Assembly (NCBI RefSeq): GCF_016802725.1
Contig: NC_052679.1
Span: 8,341,001 to 8,405,000 of the forward strand
DNA from: Solenopsis invicta
Taxonomy: Eukaryota; Arthropoda; Insecta; Hymenoptera; Formicidae
DNA: 64,000 nucleotides
Direction: 5' to 3'
The notes under the pieces are model-generated. The model was not told the origin of the DNA. It saw only the letters and a list, made by a program, of their open reading frames with translations, and ran no database searches. Of the stretch, positions 12,001 through 23,563 are shown piece by piece; the stretch's first letter is position 1, and the number at the start of each line of letters is the position of its first letter. A program made the position numbers and the translations under genes.

Positions 12001-12363
12001 TTAACAATTATAACTAATATATACGGAAATTTGAAAATTTATGTTTAGTGTGATTCGAGCACACAAATTTTTTTAAGTCTTAATTTCACTTTTTTAAATA
12101 TAACATTCTTTTTTTTCTTAATATATCCCTTTTTTTAACATATAATAAAACATACCATAACATCTTTTAACTTCTACTTCCAATTGTTGCCAGGTTTCAT
12201 CTGCTCTTGCCTCGGAGCGCACTAATTTGCCCGCAATTGAATTGTTCTGTCCAAAAAATCTTTCCAATCATATTTTTATCAATTTTACTAACCATTTGGC
12301 CAGAGCAACCTCATAATAAACATTATCGTCTTCCGCAGTTGGTAAAAGTTTTACAACAATAAA
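9083..12363 (-). pseudogene. DUF4806-type second gene of a tnp2-like transposon, copy 1
   Basis: A multi-exon minus-strand gene. Exons I can support, in coding order: 12156-12363, about 11001-11473, about 10650-10974, 10080-10298, 9627-9789 and 9083-9177 (stop TAA 9083-9085), most with GT-AG borders. The second exon is rich in charged and Ser/Pro residues (MGRGMRRKRLINPF, then FSSDDDSSGSDRFKR). The 10080-10298 exon ends with PALPLETIEQVKRFEKFF. The next reads FNFDGHGAKFAFKSTKLW, as in the C-terminal DUF4806 domain common in insect and cnidarian transposon proteins. It lies directly downstream of a tnp2-like transposase gene on the same strand. An in-frame TGA lies at 12268-12270 and some exon phases do not fit, so it is probably dead. 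Molecular role unknown. Confidence 0.65.
9421..9562. mobile_element. Hairpin MITE in the last intron of the DUF4806-type gene
   Basis: The left arm GGCCCGTATTCAGAATACAC and the right arm ending GAATACGGGTCT are inverted for about 50 bases. The inner blocks GTTAACGCGCTTTTTTGT and ACAAAAAAGCGCGCTAAC also pair. It lies in the intron between the 9627-9789 and 9083-9177 exons. Confidence 0.8.
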
Positions 12364-12816
12364 CTGCAATATAAAATAATAAAATGTAAAATAAATAAAT
12401 TGCAAAGCTTTTTTATAATACAAAATAAAGAGCAAGTATAGAAAATTGATAAATACATAAATTTATGAATCTTTATCAGCCATAATGTAATTTTGATAAG
12501 ATTTGCAAACACACAAATGTAAAAAATAGTGCAAAAAATACTTTTGACATGAGTGTAATCCACTATTGACTGAGTAAAAATAAATTAATTTGCTTTATTA
12601 AACAAATTTTAAAATCGTAAGAAACTGGTATGATTCATAAAATTGCATTCGCATATAATATATACATATTGTATATACATATAACGTACAAGCAGCACAT
12701 GTGTCAGAAAATAGAAGATCGCACAAATAATTGGATCATTATAATAACGGCATAGTATGCAACAATGGAACACATAGAAAAAACTGAAGACCATCAGGCA
12801 TTAACCAACATTTGGC

Positions 12817-14877
12817 TTATACATTTTCCACAGAAATAACGTGTCTTACATTGTCCAAATTTGAAACTTTTAATATGCCTAATCTTGAGGAAAGAAGTGG
12901 ATAGGTGTAATAATCTTCCACTTGATGAAATTTGTTGCCAATTAGAAATACCAAATTGTTTCTTTTAACAATATTAACGAGAACATAAATATTTCCTTCA
13001 GATGTCCTAAAGCATGAATCTTTATGACCAATTTTCAATTTTACATTATCAATGCACAAACAACGAAAATGAGAACTATTGATTTGTTCTTCTGCATTTA
13101 TGTACATCTGTGAGAGAGACGGAACTTTTCTTCCATTTGACAATTTAACTGGCACTTTTTTTGTTCGCTCTAAATTACGATAGACAGCTTGATGTAATGG
13201 TTTATAACACGATTGTAAAGAATTTTTTAAAGATTTCAAAAAATTCTTGAACACAAATGAACTAAAATTATCTAATGGACCGTGATCTTTGCACTCTTGT
13301 GCCAAATGACATAAAGAATGAATATTATATACAACAAACTTATTGCCATATAAAATTGCAGAATGCAGGATAAATATTAGGAGCAATTTATGAGCATAAT
13401 TACACATCAATTTGACTAGTACAGAACTACATAAAATATACATAGCAGCATGAAAAAGCAAATAATGTTTATACTCATCTTCTTTTAAAACGCGTTTAAA
13501 CACAAGAAGTCCATCATAAAGACATAAACGTCGTTCCTCTGTGCCTTTATACATTTTCCAGTAGTCCAGTGGTCTGGGTGGTTGATTAAAATCACTTAGA
13601 CAGAAAGCACTAAGAAATATGAGCAAGTCACAAGCTCTGGCTTTGTCATTTTGTGAAAGATTCCACGGTCCATTCCACTCTATCCAGGCGGAAAGCAATC
13701 ATCTAAAGCCACCATGCCATATTAAAATGAAAACAATCAAGTCTAAATTGTGAAACCATATTTGCAATTCTAAGTAAAATAGTCTCTCCAATGTAATGCA
13801 ATTGATCATCTTGATTTCTAAAAGATTCATCTGTGCGTAGTAAAGCATCCAAATCCAAAAAAATCATACGGTTGGTATATTCTCCCACCACAGTACATTT
13901 CTCACATGCACCGTAACCATTGTGACCCACACAACATTTCATAAGAGAACGTGCAGGAGCGTCTAAGATAAAGTTTCTTAAAATAAATGGATATCTGACA
14001 CCATTGCATATATATCCATGTTCTAAAAGATGTTCTATTTCAGCAACAAAATCATGCAAATAAGAGTAAACATCAACAAGATCCCATTCGCCAACGTACA
14101 AATCAATTAAAAAAGGTTCGTTATCTGTATGTACCAGACGACCCAACACTGGCTAAAATTTTAAATGTGTACTGTATGTTAGAGGCAATCCATCCATGTT
14201 AACATCAATAATGATGTTGCCATATTTGTCCAAATACTCATCCAATAACATTGCATTTAAATTTCTTACAATATCTTTATACCACAACATTGATCCATCA
14301 GGAAGTTGACAGATATCAAGATGTTTAGGTGTTCGCAGCAAAGTCTTGTAGCTTTTTGTTAAAGTTGGAAATATTGGGTTTAATCTAAGTAACAAATTAT
14401 CAAGCTTGTTTTTAATATATATCCGTCATAAATATCCCACTCTCTCAAATTTTCTGCAACATATTTAGCCTTCTGCTCTTCAGTTTCAAAATAATTTTCA
14501 TTTATACCTTCATCGTCATCATTTCTATTTTCTAAAGCATCATCTTCTTGATCAACTTCATCTTGCAATATAATTTCATCATTTTCATCATCTGACAAAT
14601 CAAACGCCTCAAACACTTCATCCTGTTCATTATATTCTGCTTCTTCTCTTTCATTTTCATTATTTTCCAAGACAAATGCTTGAGGAATATTAATATCTTG
14701 TGCTTCAATATCATTCCGAATTCTGAGTGGACTTCTATCTGAGGCAGAGTCTTTATCACTGACATTCATGTACTCTTCGTCTCAAGACGTATTATTAGGC
14801 GCAATAATTCTATTCCTTAATCTCTCAATCAATGTCACTTTTTGAAGATTCTTTTCTGCCCGCTTCACTCTTTGCAT
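12817..14877 (-). pseudogene. tnp2/EnSpm-like transposase, copy 1, broken
   Basis: A minus-strand transposase-like gene starting at the ATG at 14875-14877. In order it has a basic N-terminus (MQRVKRAEKNLQKV), an acidic stretch (DLSDDENDEIILQDE), then KTLLRTPKHLDICQLPDG, VNMDGLPLTYSTHLK, an APARSLMKCCVGHNGYGACEKC zinc-ligand block broken here as APARSLMKCC / GHNGYGACEKC, and LDNFSSFVFKNFLKSLKNSL near the C-terminus. This order matches the tnp2-type transposases of EnSpm/CACTA-like elements; the plus-strand copy at 45.6 kb matches it segment by segment. Breaks: TGA at 14782-14784, a frameshift near 14400, a stop at about 14153-14155 where the family has Trp, and a frameshift plus TGA near 13700. 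Superfamily assignment is from memory of the domain, so moderate. Confidence 0.65.
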
Positions 14878-15329
14878 GAAATGTTTTATGCAACTGCATA
14901 AAAATATAAACAATTTTCTGCTTTTCATTTTACTTTGCTAGTATAGTCACTATATAAACTACTTTTGCATGAAAGTTTTTATGATGCATCATATTATAGC
15001 AATATTTCTTTGTATAAACATTGAAAATAACAGTAATTAAAAAAATAAGAATTAAAAAGAACAGCCTACAAAGAATTTGCTTTTACTATATAAATAGACA
15101 ACAAAGTATAAAAAACAATATAAAATTTTAATACTCTATATAATGATCACTATATAAAAATATGTGTTTTTTAATGTATTGTATTTTAATAATGTTTCAA
15201 ATGTTATTATATAAATACATTATAATTATATACTGTATGTCATTGTAATATGTTTTATGCGATATTGTATATTATTATAGCATTCTGAAAAAGAATATTG
15301 CTATGTGATATGTTAAAGCTTTTTTTTAC

Positions 15330-15860
15330 TCACATTAGGAAGAAAAGATAGACTCTGAATTAGTGCACACTAGTGCAACCAGTTCAGCTAAAACAAACAG
15401 ACCTAATGTGAGTAAAAAAGTTAAACTCTGAATTAATGCATATTAGTGCAGCCACTTCAGTTAAAACAAACAGACCTAATTATGTACTGTATCATTATAA
15501 TACACAGTATTGCTTTAAATATCATTAAAACGTGCTAAGAAAAAACAGCATTGCATAGTGTGTTGCGCTTTAATGATATTTCAAATATTATAAAAGAATG
15601 TAACAATTTATTGTATTGTAATATTTTAAATATTATTATAAAGTGCAATACATTATAATTACGTATAGTGTTTCATTATAATATGCAATTGTTTTAAGGA
15701 TCATTAAAACATATGCTAACAATGAGAAAAAATACAGCATTGTAAGATGCTTGCGCATTTATAATATCTTAAATATTATTTGATGCATGCACTATAATGC
15801 TAAATTTTTTCTCAGCATATGTTTCAATGATCCCTAAAACAATACTGCATAATATATATT
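15330..15860. repeat. Subterminal-type direct and inverted repeats upstream of the tnp2-like gene
   Basis: A tandem pair of about 63 bases lies at about 15354-15480 (each containing TTAAAACAAACAGACCTAAT or a near copy). Three diverged copies follow of a unit reading ATTGTTTTAAGGATCATTAA then AAACATATGCT: at about 15505-15575, 15678-15755 and, inverted, 15785-15858. The last two form a hairpin with about 70-bp arms. Arrays of this kind just inside an end are typical of CACTA-like elements, so this may be the 5' subterminal region of the transposon whose genes lie to the left. No CACTA terminus was located. Confidence 0.5.
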
Positions 15861-16714
15861 TAACACAGTACATAATTATAATATATATAATATTATATAA
15901 TAATACTTATAAGATTTCTAAAGTAGGTACTTATGTTACTACAGTAGAGTATATTATACGATACATTTATACATTATTAAAATTTCTTTGCGAATACATA
16001 TACAATATTTAATTATATTTATTATAAAATTTGTTAAGTTCAATTTTACTAATATTCCAAGATAAAAAATAATCTAATATTTTCCAAATCTAAAATTTTA
16101 ACAAGACGAAGTTGACAAAATCTTTAAAATATAGTATTACCTATAAAAATTGAGTTTATACATTATAAGAAGTAAAACAAATAAAAGGTTTGTTCTCGTT
16201 GCATTGCTATTTTGTACACTTGTATACATTTCGCACTTAAAATGAGAAGAACGTTATATTCAAGCGTTGGAGAGAAAAAAGAATTAATGAGTGTAAAATG
16301 CGATATGCAACGCAACAAACCTAAAAGCGTAATATTTTACTTTAAAGTACATAAGTATATCAAATCACACAAGCACAATCGATTTTTCCTCGGGAAAACA
16401 ATCGTGTACTTACCGGTTTCTCTTCATTATCCATTTTCACTTTTTTATAGCAGCACACAGGGACAACACTGCACGAGAGACAAGACTGCACATGAACACG
16501 TGAACAGCTAGGTTAGGTTACGATATTCGCGCGGCAATACTTGTTGAGCCTGAGCGATACGAAAGGCACCGTAGCCAATCATATAAATGATCGGTATTGA
16601 TTGGTCAATATGGCACTCGCAAAAATCAAAATTGCTAAAACAATTTTCCCGTAAAAGTATAATATAATATTAATATATGTAATATAAAATTAAAAACCAA
16701 TTTATAATCGATTA
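15861..16714 (-). other. Gene-free stretch with a possible minus-strand first exon
   Basis: Mostly AT-rich. On the minus strand near 16405-16440 a TATA-like CTATAAAAAAG is followed by ATGGATAATGAAGAGAAACC and then a strong donor GGTAAGTACA. That could be a short first exon of the transposon genes to the left, but I could not link it to a downstream acceptor. A CCAAT-containing inverted repeat lies near 16575-16605. Confidence 0.25.
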
Positions 16715-16960
16715 TACAGGGTGATTCAGAATAACCCGTTGTCTTTTAAGGGACGTATTCCTGGTCGAATTCTAAGACGATTTTTCCTTTACCAAAAATT
16801 TGTCAGACGCTTAGATTTTAAAATATCAACCGATTAAGTTAGCGTATCAAGGGTCGAATACAGATGGTACGCAGGGGCGGCGCACTCACCGTTACGCGCG
16901 GGTGTGTCGTGAAGTGCCTGCTGCGCTCAGCTGATATAACACACAAGTATTTCTCCCTTC

Positions 16961-17006
<46 letters not shown>

Positions 17007-17946
17007 TGTCACATCACAATGCTAGCTTTAACTTAAAAATGTAATTAATTTTCATCTTAATTTTAATGATTTTAATAAGAGAAGTGCCAGGAAATTTTTT
17101 GTACAGTCGAAGACTCGAACAAAGAATTGCACGAAATCTACAAAAATATTTATATCTCGAGTTTTTAGAAACAGTAGTACTTTTTTGGCACGGAGAGAGA
17201 GAAAGGGGGGGGGGGAGAAAGAGAGAGAGAGCAAACGCGCGCGCGCACGTTGAACAAGTTTGGACATGCATTTACTTACGTATTATTCTGTACAGTGATC
17301 AATTAGTTGTCTCCACGATGAGACAGACCAAAGTTTCCTTGATCCTCTCGTAAATTATCACTTTAATATCATAATACACAATTCATTCACTTGATCAATG
17401 AAACTTGAGTAACTAATTAACGATCACTTCGAGTAACGATCACTGTAAATAATTATTAGTCATTCGGCGTGCGAAAATATGTAGCTCGATAAAACTCGTG
17501 TTTACGCGCGACGAACAGACAACACGTGTTTACTCGACAACAGGAAAGAGCCGACTGATTTTATGGGATACGTTATGATCGAATATGAATGCGTGATTGG
17601 TCGAACAGAAGTTAGAACGTGGCAATTTAAAAGTAAAGTAGTGATTAATATTGTTTTTAATAATAAAATTTATTGAAAAATATTTTTCTATTTATTTTAT
17701 TAAAATTATTTTTTTATATCAAGAGATTCTACACTGAGAAAAAAAGTTATTAAATTTTAATAAATACTTGTTTGAATACTTGCAATGACATAATTTATTA
17801 AATGTAATTAAATATCTAGATTTTGTGCAATTCTTTGTTCGATTCTTCGACTGTATAAAGAATTTCCTGGCACTTCTCTTATTAAAATCATTAAAATTAA
17901 GAAGAAAATTAATTACATTTTTAAGTTAAAGCTAGCATTGTGATGT

Positions 17947-17987
<41 letters not shown>

Positions 17988-18233
17988 TGAGAGAGGAGAA
18001 AGACTTGTGTGTTGTATCAGCTGAGCGCAGCAGGCACCTCACGACACACCCGCGCGTAACGATGAGTGCGCCTCTGCGTACCATCTGTATTCGACCCGTG
18101 ATACGCTAACTTAATCAGCTGATGTTTCAAAATCTAAGCGTCTGACAAATTTTTGGCAAAGGAAAAATTGTCTTAGAATTCGACCAGGAATACGTCCCTT
18201 GAAAGACAACGGGTTATTCTGAATCAACCTGTA
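16715..18233. mobile_element. Long-TIR fold-back element, TACAGGGTGATTCAGAA family, copy 1
   Basis: The ends are TACAGGGTGATTCAGAATAA and its near complement ending at 18233. The inverted arms extend about 420 bases (to about 17145 on the left and from about 17815 on the right). Each arm carries a (CT)n or (GA)n tract: about 16965-17000 and 17949-17980. The interior has a further GA/G-rich run at 17200-17232 and no transposase. TA at the ends suggests a Tc1/mariner-like TA target. The 30821-31206 element is clearly the same family, with the same 5' 150 bases at moderate identity. Confidence 0.8.
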
Positions 18234-19217
18234 TGTGCTGCTGATGGCAACCTCGGGTAAAAGAGGACAGACATAAATGCTATCTCTTTCTTTTTGCAGA
18301 TACACAGTTATATCGATCATATTATATATATATATAATAATTTCCAAAATTATGACCGACAGAAATTGATTCGCTCAAATACAAAAATTACATGGCATCT
18401 AATTCAGATATATCTAGACATTACTTTAGACTTAGATGGTTCCGACATCTAATAGACGTATATCCGATCTGATGTTTCTCCCTGGGGTACGACATAATTC
18501 TCTCCTTTATCTCCGATAACTGATGAACTAACCATAGTCATGGAATATATGGGAAATCTTTTGACATCTTATATGAGTGACAGATCATCTTGTTTTCAAA
18601 CAAAAAATACACAATATTTGAGAGAGAGAGAGAAAAAGAGAGAAAGAGAGAGAGCGGAGAGAGAGAGAGGAAAAAGCGGTGAGAGAAGAGAAAGAATACG
18701 GAGAAAAAGATGTGATTCAGTCTATTTTAGAGAGCGGAGAGAGCGGAGAAAAAGAGAGGAAGAAAGAGAGAGAGAGAGAATATGGAGAGAAAGATGTGAT
18801 TCAGTCAATCTTCAGACGAATACTAGCCTTAAGGCCACAAGGCTCCAAAGCTCGTAAAAAAATTCGCATGTCTCGAAGTATATGTCTCCAAGCTTCAGCT
18901 TCCTTCCCTGGTAACCACTCGATTATTATCTCAAAGTCCGAGCTCCGGCTTCTCTGGCAGCCTCGGACTTCGATTTGAGACCACAGTCAACCACTCACTT
19001 CTCCTTCCGGAATTGAGTGCACGCACAAAATGAAGAAAATGCAAAAGAAGAATCAAAAACGGAAAAATCGGGCCACGTCCACCCGCCGTCAGAAGCAGAG
19101 AGAAAAGAAAGATTTAGAAAATAAAACACGGGAGCCCGCATCCGTGTCGTTAGCCGCCAGACCCCCGTTGGCCGGTCGAGCACTCCTTCAGCGCCTTCAC
19201 ACCATGTCCCATGGAGT
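18234..19217. other. Gene-free stretch with GA-rich tract
   Basis: A long GAGAGA-rich low-complexity tract runs from about 18617 to 18790, with a repeated GATGTGATTCAGTC unit at about 18708 and 18792. Charged open frames in it are low-complexity artefacts. A small hairpin pairs CTCAAAGTCCGAG near 18931 with CTCGGACTTCGATTTGAG near 18963. A 66-codon Lys/Arg-rich frame at 19030-19230 is not recognised. Confidence 0.5.
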
Positions 19218-19335
19218 GCGTTCAGAATGAACGTCCATTGCAGGTGCGCACAGATATTTCATCTTTGTTGTTTACCGAATATTAAACAAGGATAAAAATG
19301 ATGTCTGGGTGCACATAGACATTTATTCTGAACGC
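19218..19335. mobile_element. Hairpin MITE with GCGTTCAGAATGAA ends
   Basis: The left arm (GCGTTCAGAATGAACGTCCA) and the right arm ending ATTCTGAACGC are imperfect inverted repeats of about 50 bases around a spacer of about 15 bases (TGCGCAC pairs with GTGCACA). Confidence 0.7.
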
Positions 19336-19435
19336 AGCCATGCAGACTCGCTACAAAGCGCGTTTATTTAAACGATATCATTTTTCTATATATAATTCTC
19401 TCATGCAAAAGATGATGCTGCATGCACTTATAGAG

Positions 19436-19558
19436 TGCGGTCAAAGTCTTGCTACAAATGATTTGGAAGCATATGATTAACCAATCAGAGTAAAGAATTT
19501 TACAAATTGACCAATCAATGCTTCAAAGCATTATTTGCAACATCATCGTGACCGTATC
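19436..19558. mobile_element. Hairpin MITE with CCAAT-type centre
   Basis: Arms of about 55 bases pair GCGGTCAAAGTC...GATTAACCAATCA with TTGACCAATCAATGC...GTGACCG. The sequence is non-coding. Confidence 0.6.
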
Positions 19559-19579
19559 CTTAAACGCATGCAGATGATG

Positions 19580-20060
19580 CACATTAACGCGGGGTTGTAA
19601 GATGTTTCAAAATTAATGTTTCAAACGAAACCTTTACATTATGTCGCAAATTAACGTTTCAGAAATGTCGCATTTGCTACGTTGTTGCGGCGTTTTTGAA
19701 TGTGTAAAAATTAACGTTTCAAAGGAAACATTGAAAAAACGTAGCAAACTGAATGTTTCAGAAATATCGTACGTGTAACGTTGAGACAATGTTTTTAAAG
19801 TTATAAAAAAAGCATTTTATATAAAACGTTACTGTCATGTCACAAAATGTTTCTTTTGTGACGTTCCAAAGGGTCACATTTAAGGTGAAAATGCAATGTT
19901 TTTGACACGTTCCATGGACTAACACAAATAGAATGTTACTTTTAAACGTATATAAAATCTGTTATTTAACCTATACATACAAAACGTTACAAATTTGCTA
20001 AATTAGAGCGAAAACGTAACGTTCCCTGAAGGTTTCATGTTTAGCGGGTAGTAACCAACC
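19580..20060. repeat. Diverged short-repeat block (AACGTTTC units)
   Basis: Several loose copies of AAATTAACGTTTCAGAAATG and GTAACGTT-type units are scattered over about 480 bases, ending in GTTTCATGTTTAGCGGGTA. It looks like one end of an element with self-similar subterminal repeats whose other end is not recognised. Confidence 0.4.
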
Positions 20061-20305
20061 GTTTGATAAATAATTAGAGAAGTAAAATTAGCATTTAACT
20101 TATTTTTGCTTATATTAATTGAATATTTTATTAAAATTATTTAATGTTTTAATAATCATCATTTAGGCAAAATTATTATTAATAAACTTTTTCAGTGTAG
20201 TTACAAGTGGAGAGGTACTCATTTATTTATTTAAATTTAAACTATCAAGATCAATACTGTTGGGATATATAAAGAGAATCGGTTTGATATGTATAAATAC
20301 ATAGC

Positions 20306-20311
20306 TTTATT
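20306..20311 (-). promoter_or_regulatory. Poly(A) signal of the FPPS paralogue
   Basis: AATAAA on the minus strand, about 70 bases after the FPPS stop codon at 20381-20383. Confidence 0.6.
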
Positions 20312-21612
20312 ATAAACGTGTGCATGTGCGCATGTTAAAACAAATACTTAGTTAAATCACTTCATTGTTTAATATATGTTTTAATGAGGACATTCCCGTC
20401 TGCGATATGTTTTTCTTAACAAATCTAAGAAAAAACCATGTGAAAACCCACATGATACATCTTGTACGAGTATTTTTGCTTTTACATCATTATATGTTTC
20501 TTCTTCGTATTTTAAATAGATGTTTGGTAAATCCAAATCAATGTAGAGCTGTTTCACGCGTCTTACTTTTTCTGGATCTGAAACTCCGTAGCATTCCTGC
20601 GTAAAAACGTAAAAGAAAAATAAGAATAAATTAAGGACCTATCCAGACAAACTTGCATAGCTACGCTACGCAAGTTTGTTTGGGTAAACCTTAACAACGA
20701 CGAAAACACATTTAATCAACAATATTTACTTTTAAAATGTTACGCTGCTTCGGCGTGACGCGTCGAAGAGCTTTAACAATTAGCCATGTACATTTTCTTT
20801 CTCTTATGTCAGTATCATCTTTGCCAAAAACTTCAAAATCTCCAAAACAATCTAAATAATCATTTTGAACTTGATACAAATATCCCAATTGTAGCAAGAT
20901 AGTTTCTGTTTGTTTGAACATTTCTGGATCTTTTATTTCAGCCTATAGTACAATTTCTCATCATTTCAAGATAACAGTTATTTTTTAAAGAAAGAAACTA
21001 AAGTCAACTTACAAAATGCATTGCTAGAAGTGTTGGTAAAAAATATGCCCCATGCTCTGTTTTGCACTTAACAATGGCATTATATCGATCCATTGTAAAT
21101 TGATCCAGATTACATTCCTTGAACGTCGAGGATATATCCAAAAACTGGCCCATTAATGTCTTAAATGTAGCCTGCAAATATATTTTCATGAAAAATTTTT
21201 TAAGTAATAAAGAAAAAATTGTACTGACATTGCGCATATATTATACAGATATACATACATACCTGTTCAAATGTTTCTACTATATTATTATAACATTCTT
21301 TCCCCTTGAAATGTTTTGTAATGATATAATTTACACTGCTCTTTATCAATAAAGCGTCATTAATCGCCATTCGACCTGTATCAGCGTGTCGATGCCAACA
21401 TGGTTGACCTCGGCGAAATAACGATTCATCCATAATGTCGTCGATCATGACTAGGTAGGCTATCGTCTATGTAGTAATAAATGTAGTAATGTATTAATAT
21501 CATAATATATAGTCGCAACAATATATACTTTTCATTAAAATCGCTCTCATTATACTCATTTAAATAAATGTTATACATTAAAATAATACATTTCGTGTTT
21601 AATGATGTTCAA

Positions 21613-22595
21613 CCCTTAAACACGTAAGTGGGTCTGAGAGACCCCATATGAAGTTTTGAACGCTTGCTATGTGAAGATGGTATGAGATAAGAGGTTTGGA
21701 CCAAGACGTAAAAAATGTTTGAAATCTCTTCTTTTGACTGATATGGTTGATCAACTTTTTTGGTCAACTAGAATTCGAACGGCACGGCAGCAAAGTTTTG
21801 TTAGGGTCAATGCGACCCATATAGTGTGTAAGTGAAACTTTTTTTGTGAGTATTTTACATAAAAAAGCTGGACAAAATACGTTCGAACTGGTCGGTTTGC
21901 GAATGTTACTCGCATATACTTTGTTTAAAGTTGGAATACTATAAAATGCTGTAGAAAAGGGAGTTTTTCCGAAATATATCATGAAACACATCAATTTTCA
22001 ATTTTAGACACGATTTAATAAAAAATACCTCACATTTGCCTTGTTACATAAGTACATTTTTTAATAGAAATGACAATAATATAATTTTTTTTTGAAAGTA
22101 TGAATCTTTAGCTTTAAAACGCCGTATTGTAAAGTTCTTCAAAGTTTTTTGTTGCAAAGATATGATTCTTTTTTAAAAAGTAGATTTTTACATGCTCAAA
22201 AATACCTCATATTCTCCATGTTACATAATTATACTTTTTAAAAGGAATAATTTTGCCAAATTTTATTTTAAAAGTGTGACTCTTTAGCTTTAAAACGCCG
22301 TATTTGAAAGTTCTTAAATGTTTTTTGTTGCGAAGATATGATTTTTTGAAGGAAAAGTGGATTTTTGATCAATTTTTCATTTTTGCTTAATGGTTTTTCT
22401 TTTATAACTTCACAATAAATTACTTTTCGCCAATGCCAATTATGCAGTCACACTCCTGAGATTTCGAACTTTTGTTTAAAAAAAAATCGTAGAAAAGTAT
22501 TGATTGTAATCAAAGATATAGCTTCTCACAGTTGATAAAGTCTCCCAGACCCAAAAATGTGTTTCCGTATTTTACAGGATCGGTGTGTTTAAGAG
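21613..22595. mobile_element. Element with CCCTTAAACAC ends in an FPPS intron
   Basis: The left end reads CCCTTAAACACG, followed by GGGTCTGAGAGAC. The right end, inverted, reads CTTAAACACACCG and GGGTCTGGGAGAC. The interior contains a direct duplication of about 175 bases (about 22023-22196 and 22197-22370, both with TTTAGCTTTAAAACGCCGTA). A second, partial copy of the right part lies at 32819-33186. No transposase frame is visible. Confidence 0.6.
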
Positions 22596-22797
22596 TAAAT
22601 TAACTTAAATTTATTTATGAAAAAAATCCCAAGTTTTGAAAAGAAAAATTACGCACCATTTCCATACACCATGCTAAAATCCTTGCTAAGTGAATATTAT
22701 CTTTTGTCTGTTGTTCATTAGGTGCTATCGACTTTTAGGCATAAATTACTATTAAACCATGAAGTTTCTTTGTTCCTGAGACATTATATTGTAATAC

Positions 22798-23221
22798 CTG
22801 TGTTGTATAAAGATGCATCAATTTGCATGTTTGTTCAAATTTATGGGTAACATAAGTTTTTTTTTTTGTTTACATTTATTCTATCATTATGGATTTATTT
22901 ACATGTTATTAAACACTTAATGTTCTTTTTTTTTAAATGCCACTATTCTTATTTACTTTACATTTTTACTGTTCTTTTAAATTGCTTAACATTTTTATAA
23001 ATTTTTACATTATTGCTATCAATAAAATCTTGATTAAAATTTTTAGATGTTTATAGCTTTCTGAGAAATTTTATATTGCATTATTTTATTTTACGTTATT
23101 AATTGTTCTAAAAGAATTTATTGTAATGCATATAAATCAATCTATGAAATGATTTGTAATTGTTTTTCTTTTTCTACATTATTTATCGTATAATAATTTA
23201 CTCAGAGTATATAATGATTTA
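22798..23221 (-). other. FPPS intron, AT-rich
   Basis: Sequence between the first and second recognised FPPS exons. No other feature seen. Confidence 0.5.
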
Positions 23222-23563
23222 TTTTTTCCAACCATTTGTCAATATCCGGAACGTTTAAATTCCTTACATTTTCCGTAATATCACAAATAATGGTTGGCCA
23301 CACTGTCATCATTTTCTGAGCTTCCTCCTCCATTGTTTGAGTTGAGAGAGAAGTCATTTTTGTTGTATTACAGTGTTCTAAAACATCAACAATTGGTAAC
23401 AATGATTCAGTCGTATTACAAATAAAATTGTGATAAATCAACTATTTAATAATGAAAGCAATGAATTAAAAGCCTTTTTGTCAAATTTATAATTTTTTAT
23501 ACTTTTTTATTTATGCCAAATAAAATTTCAACTCTCACTGCAAAAGGTAGATAAGAAGATAGA

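Larger units (their letters stand above)
20381..23441 (-). pseudogene. Farnesyl diphosphate synthase paralogue with in-frame stop
   Basis: FPPS condenses isopentenyl diphosphate with dimethylallyl and geranyl diphosphate to make C15 farnesyl diphosphate, the precursor of insect juvenile hormone and sesquiterpenes. Exons on the minus strand in coding order: about 23222-23441 (...TVWPTIICDI), 22657-22797 (VLQYNVSGTKK, ILAWCMEM), 21263-21466 (first Asp-rich motif DDIMD, then RRGQPCW), 21013-21171 (GQFLD, FTMDRYNAIVKCKTEHGAY), 20730-20942 (YQVQNDYLDCFGD, KCTWLIVKAL) and 20381-20596 (DPEKVRRVKQLY to the stop). Most borders are GT-AG and phases agree. Oddities: TAA at 22735-22737 in the conserved 'Y-A-Y-K' region, Asn replacing the first Asp of the second DDxxD motif (NDYLD), and no clear GT donor after the first exon. 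A transposon-like repeat lies in one intron. Likely a recent pseudogene or diverged duplicate. Confidence 0.85.

Noticed and set aside
16507..16518. TAGGTTAGGTTA resembling insect telomere repeat TTAGG
   Set aside because: Only two units; no array, so chance or a remnant too small to interpret.
18540..18978. Arg/Glu-rich open frames
   Set aside because: They translate a GAGA low-complexity tract; no domain or splice evidence.
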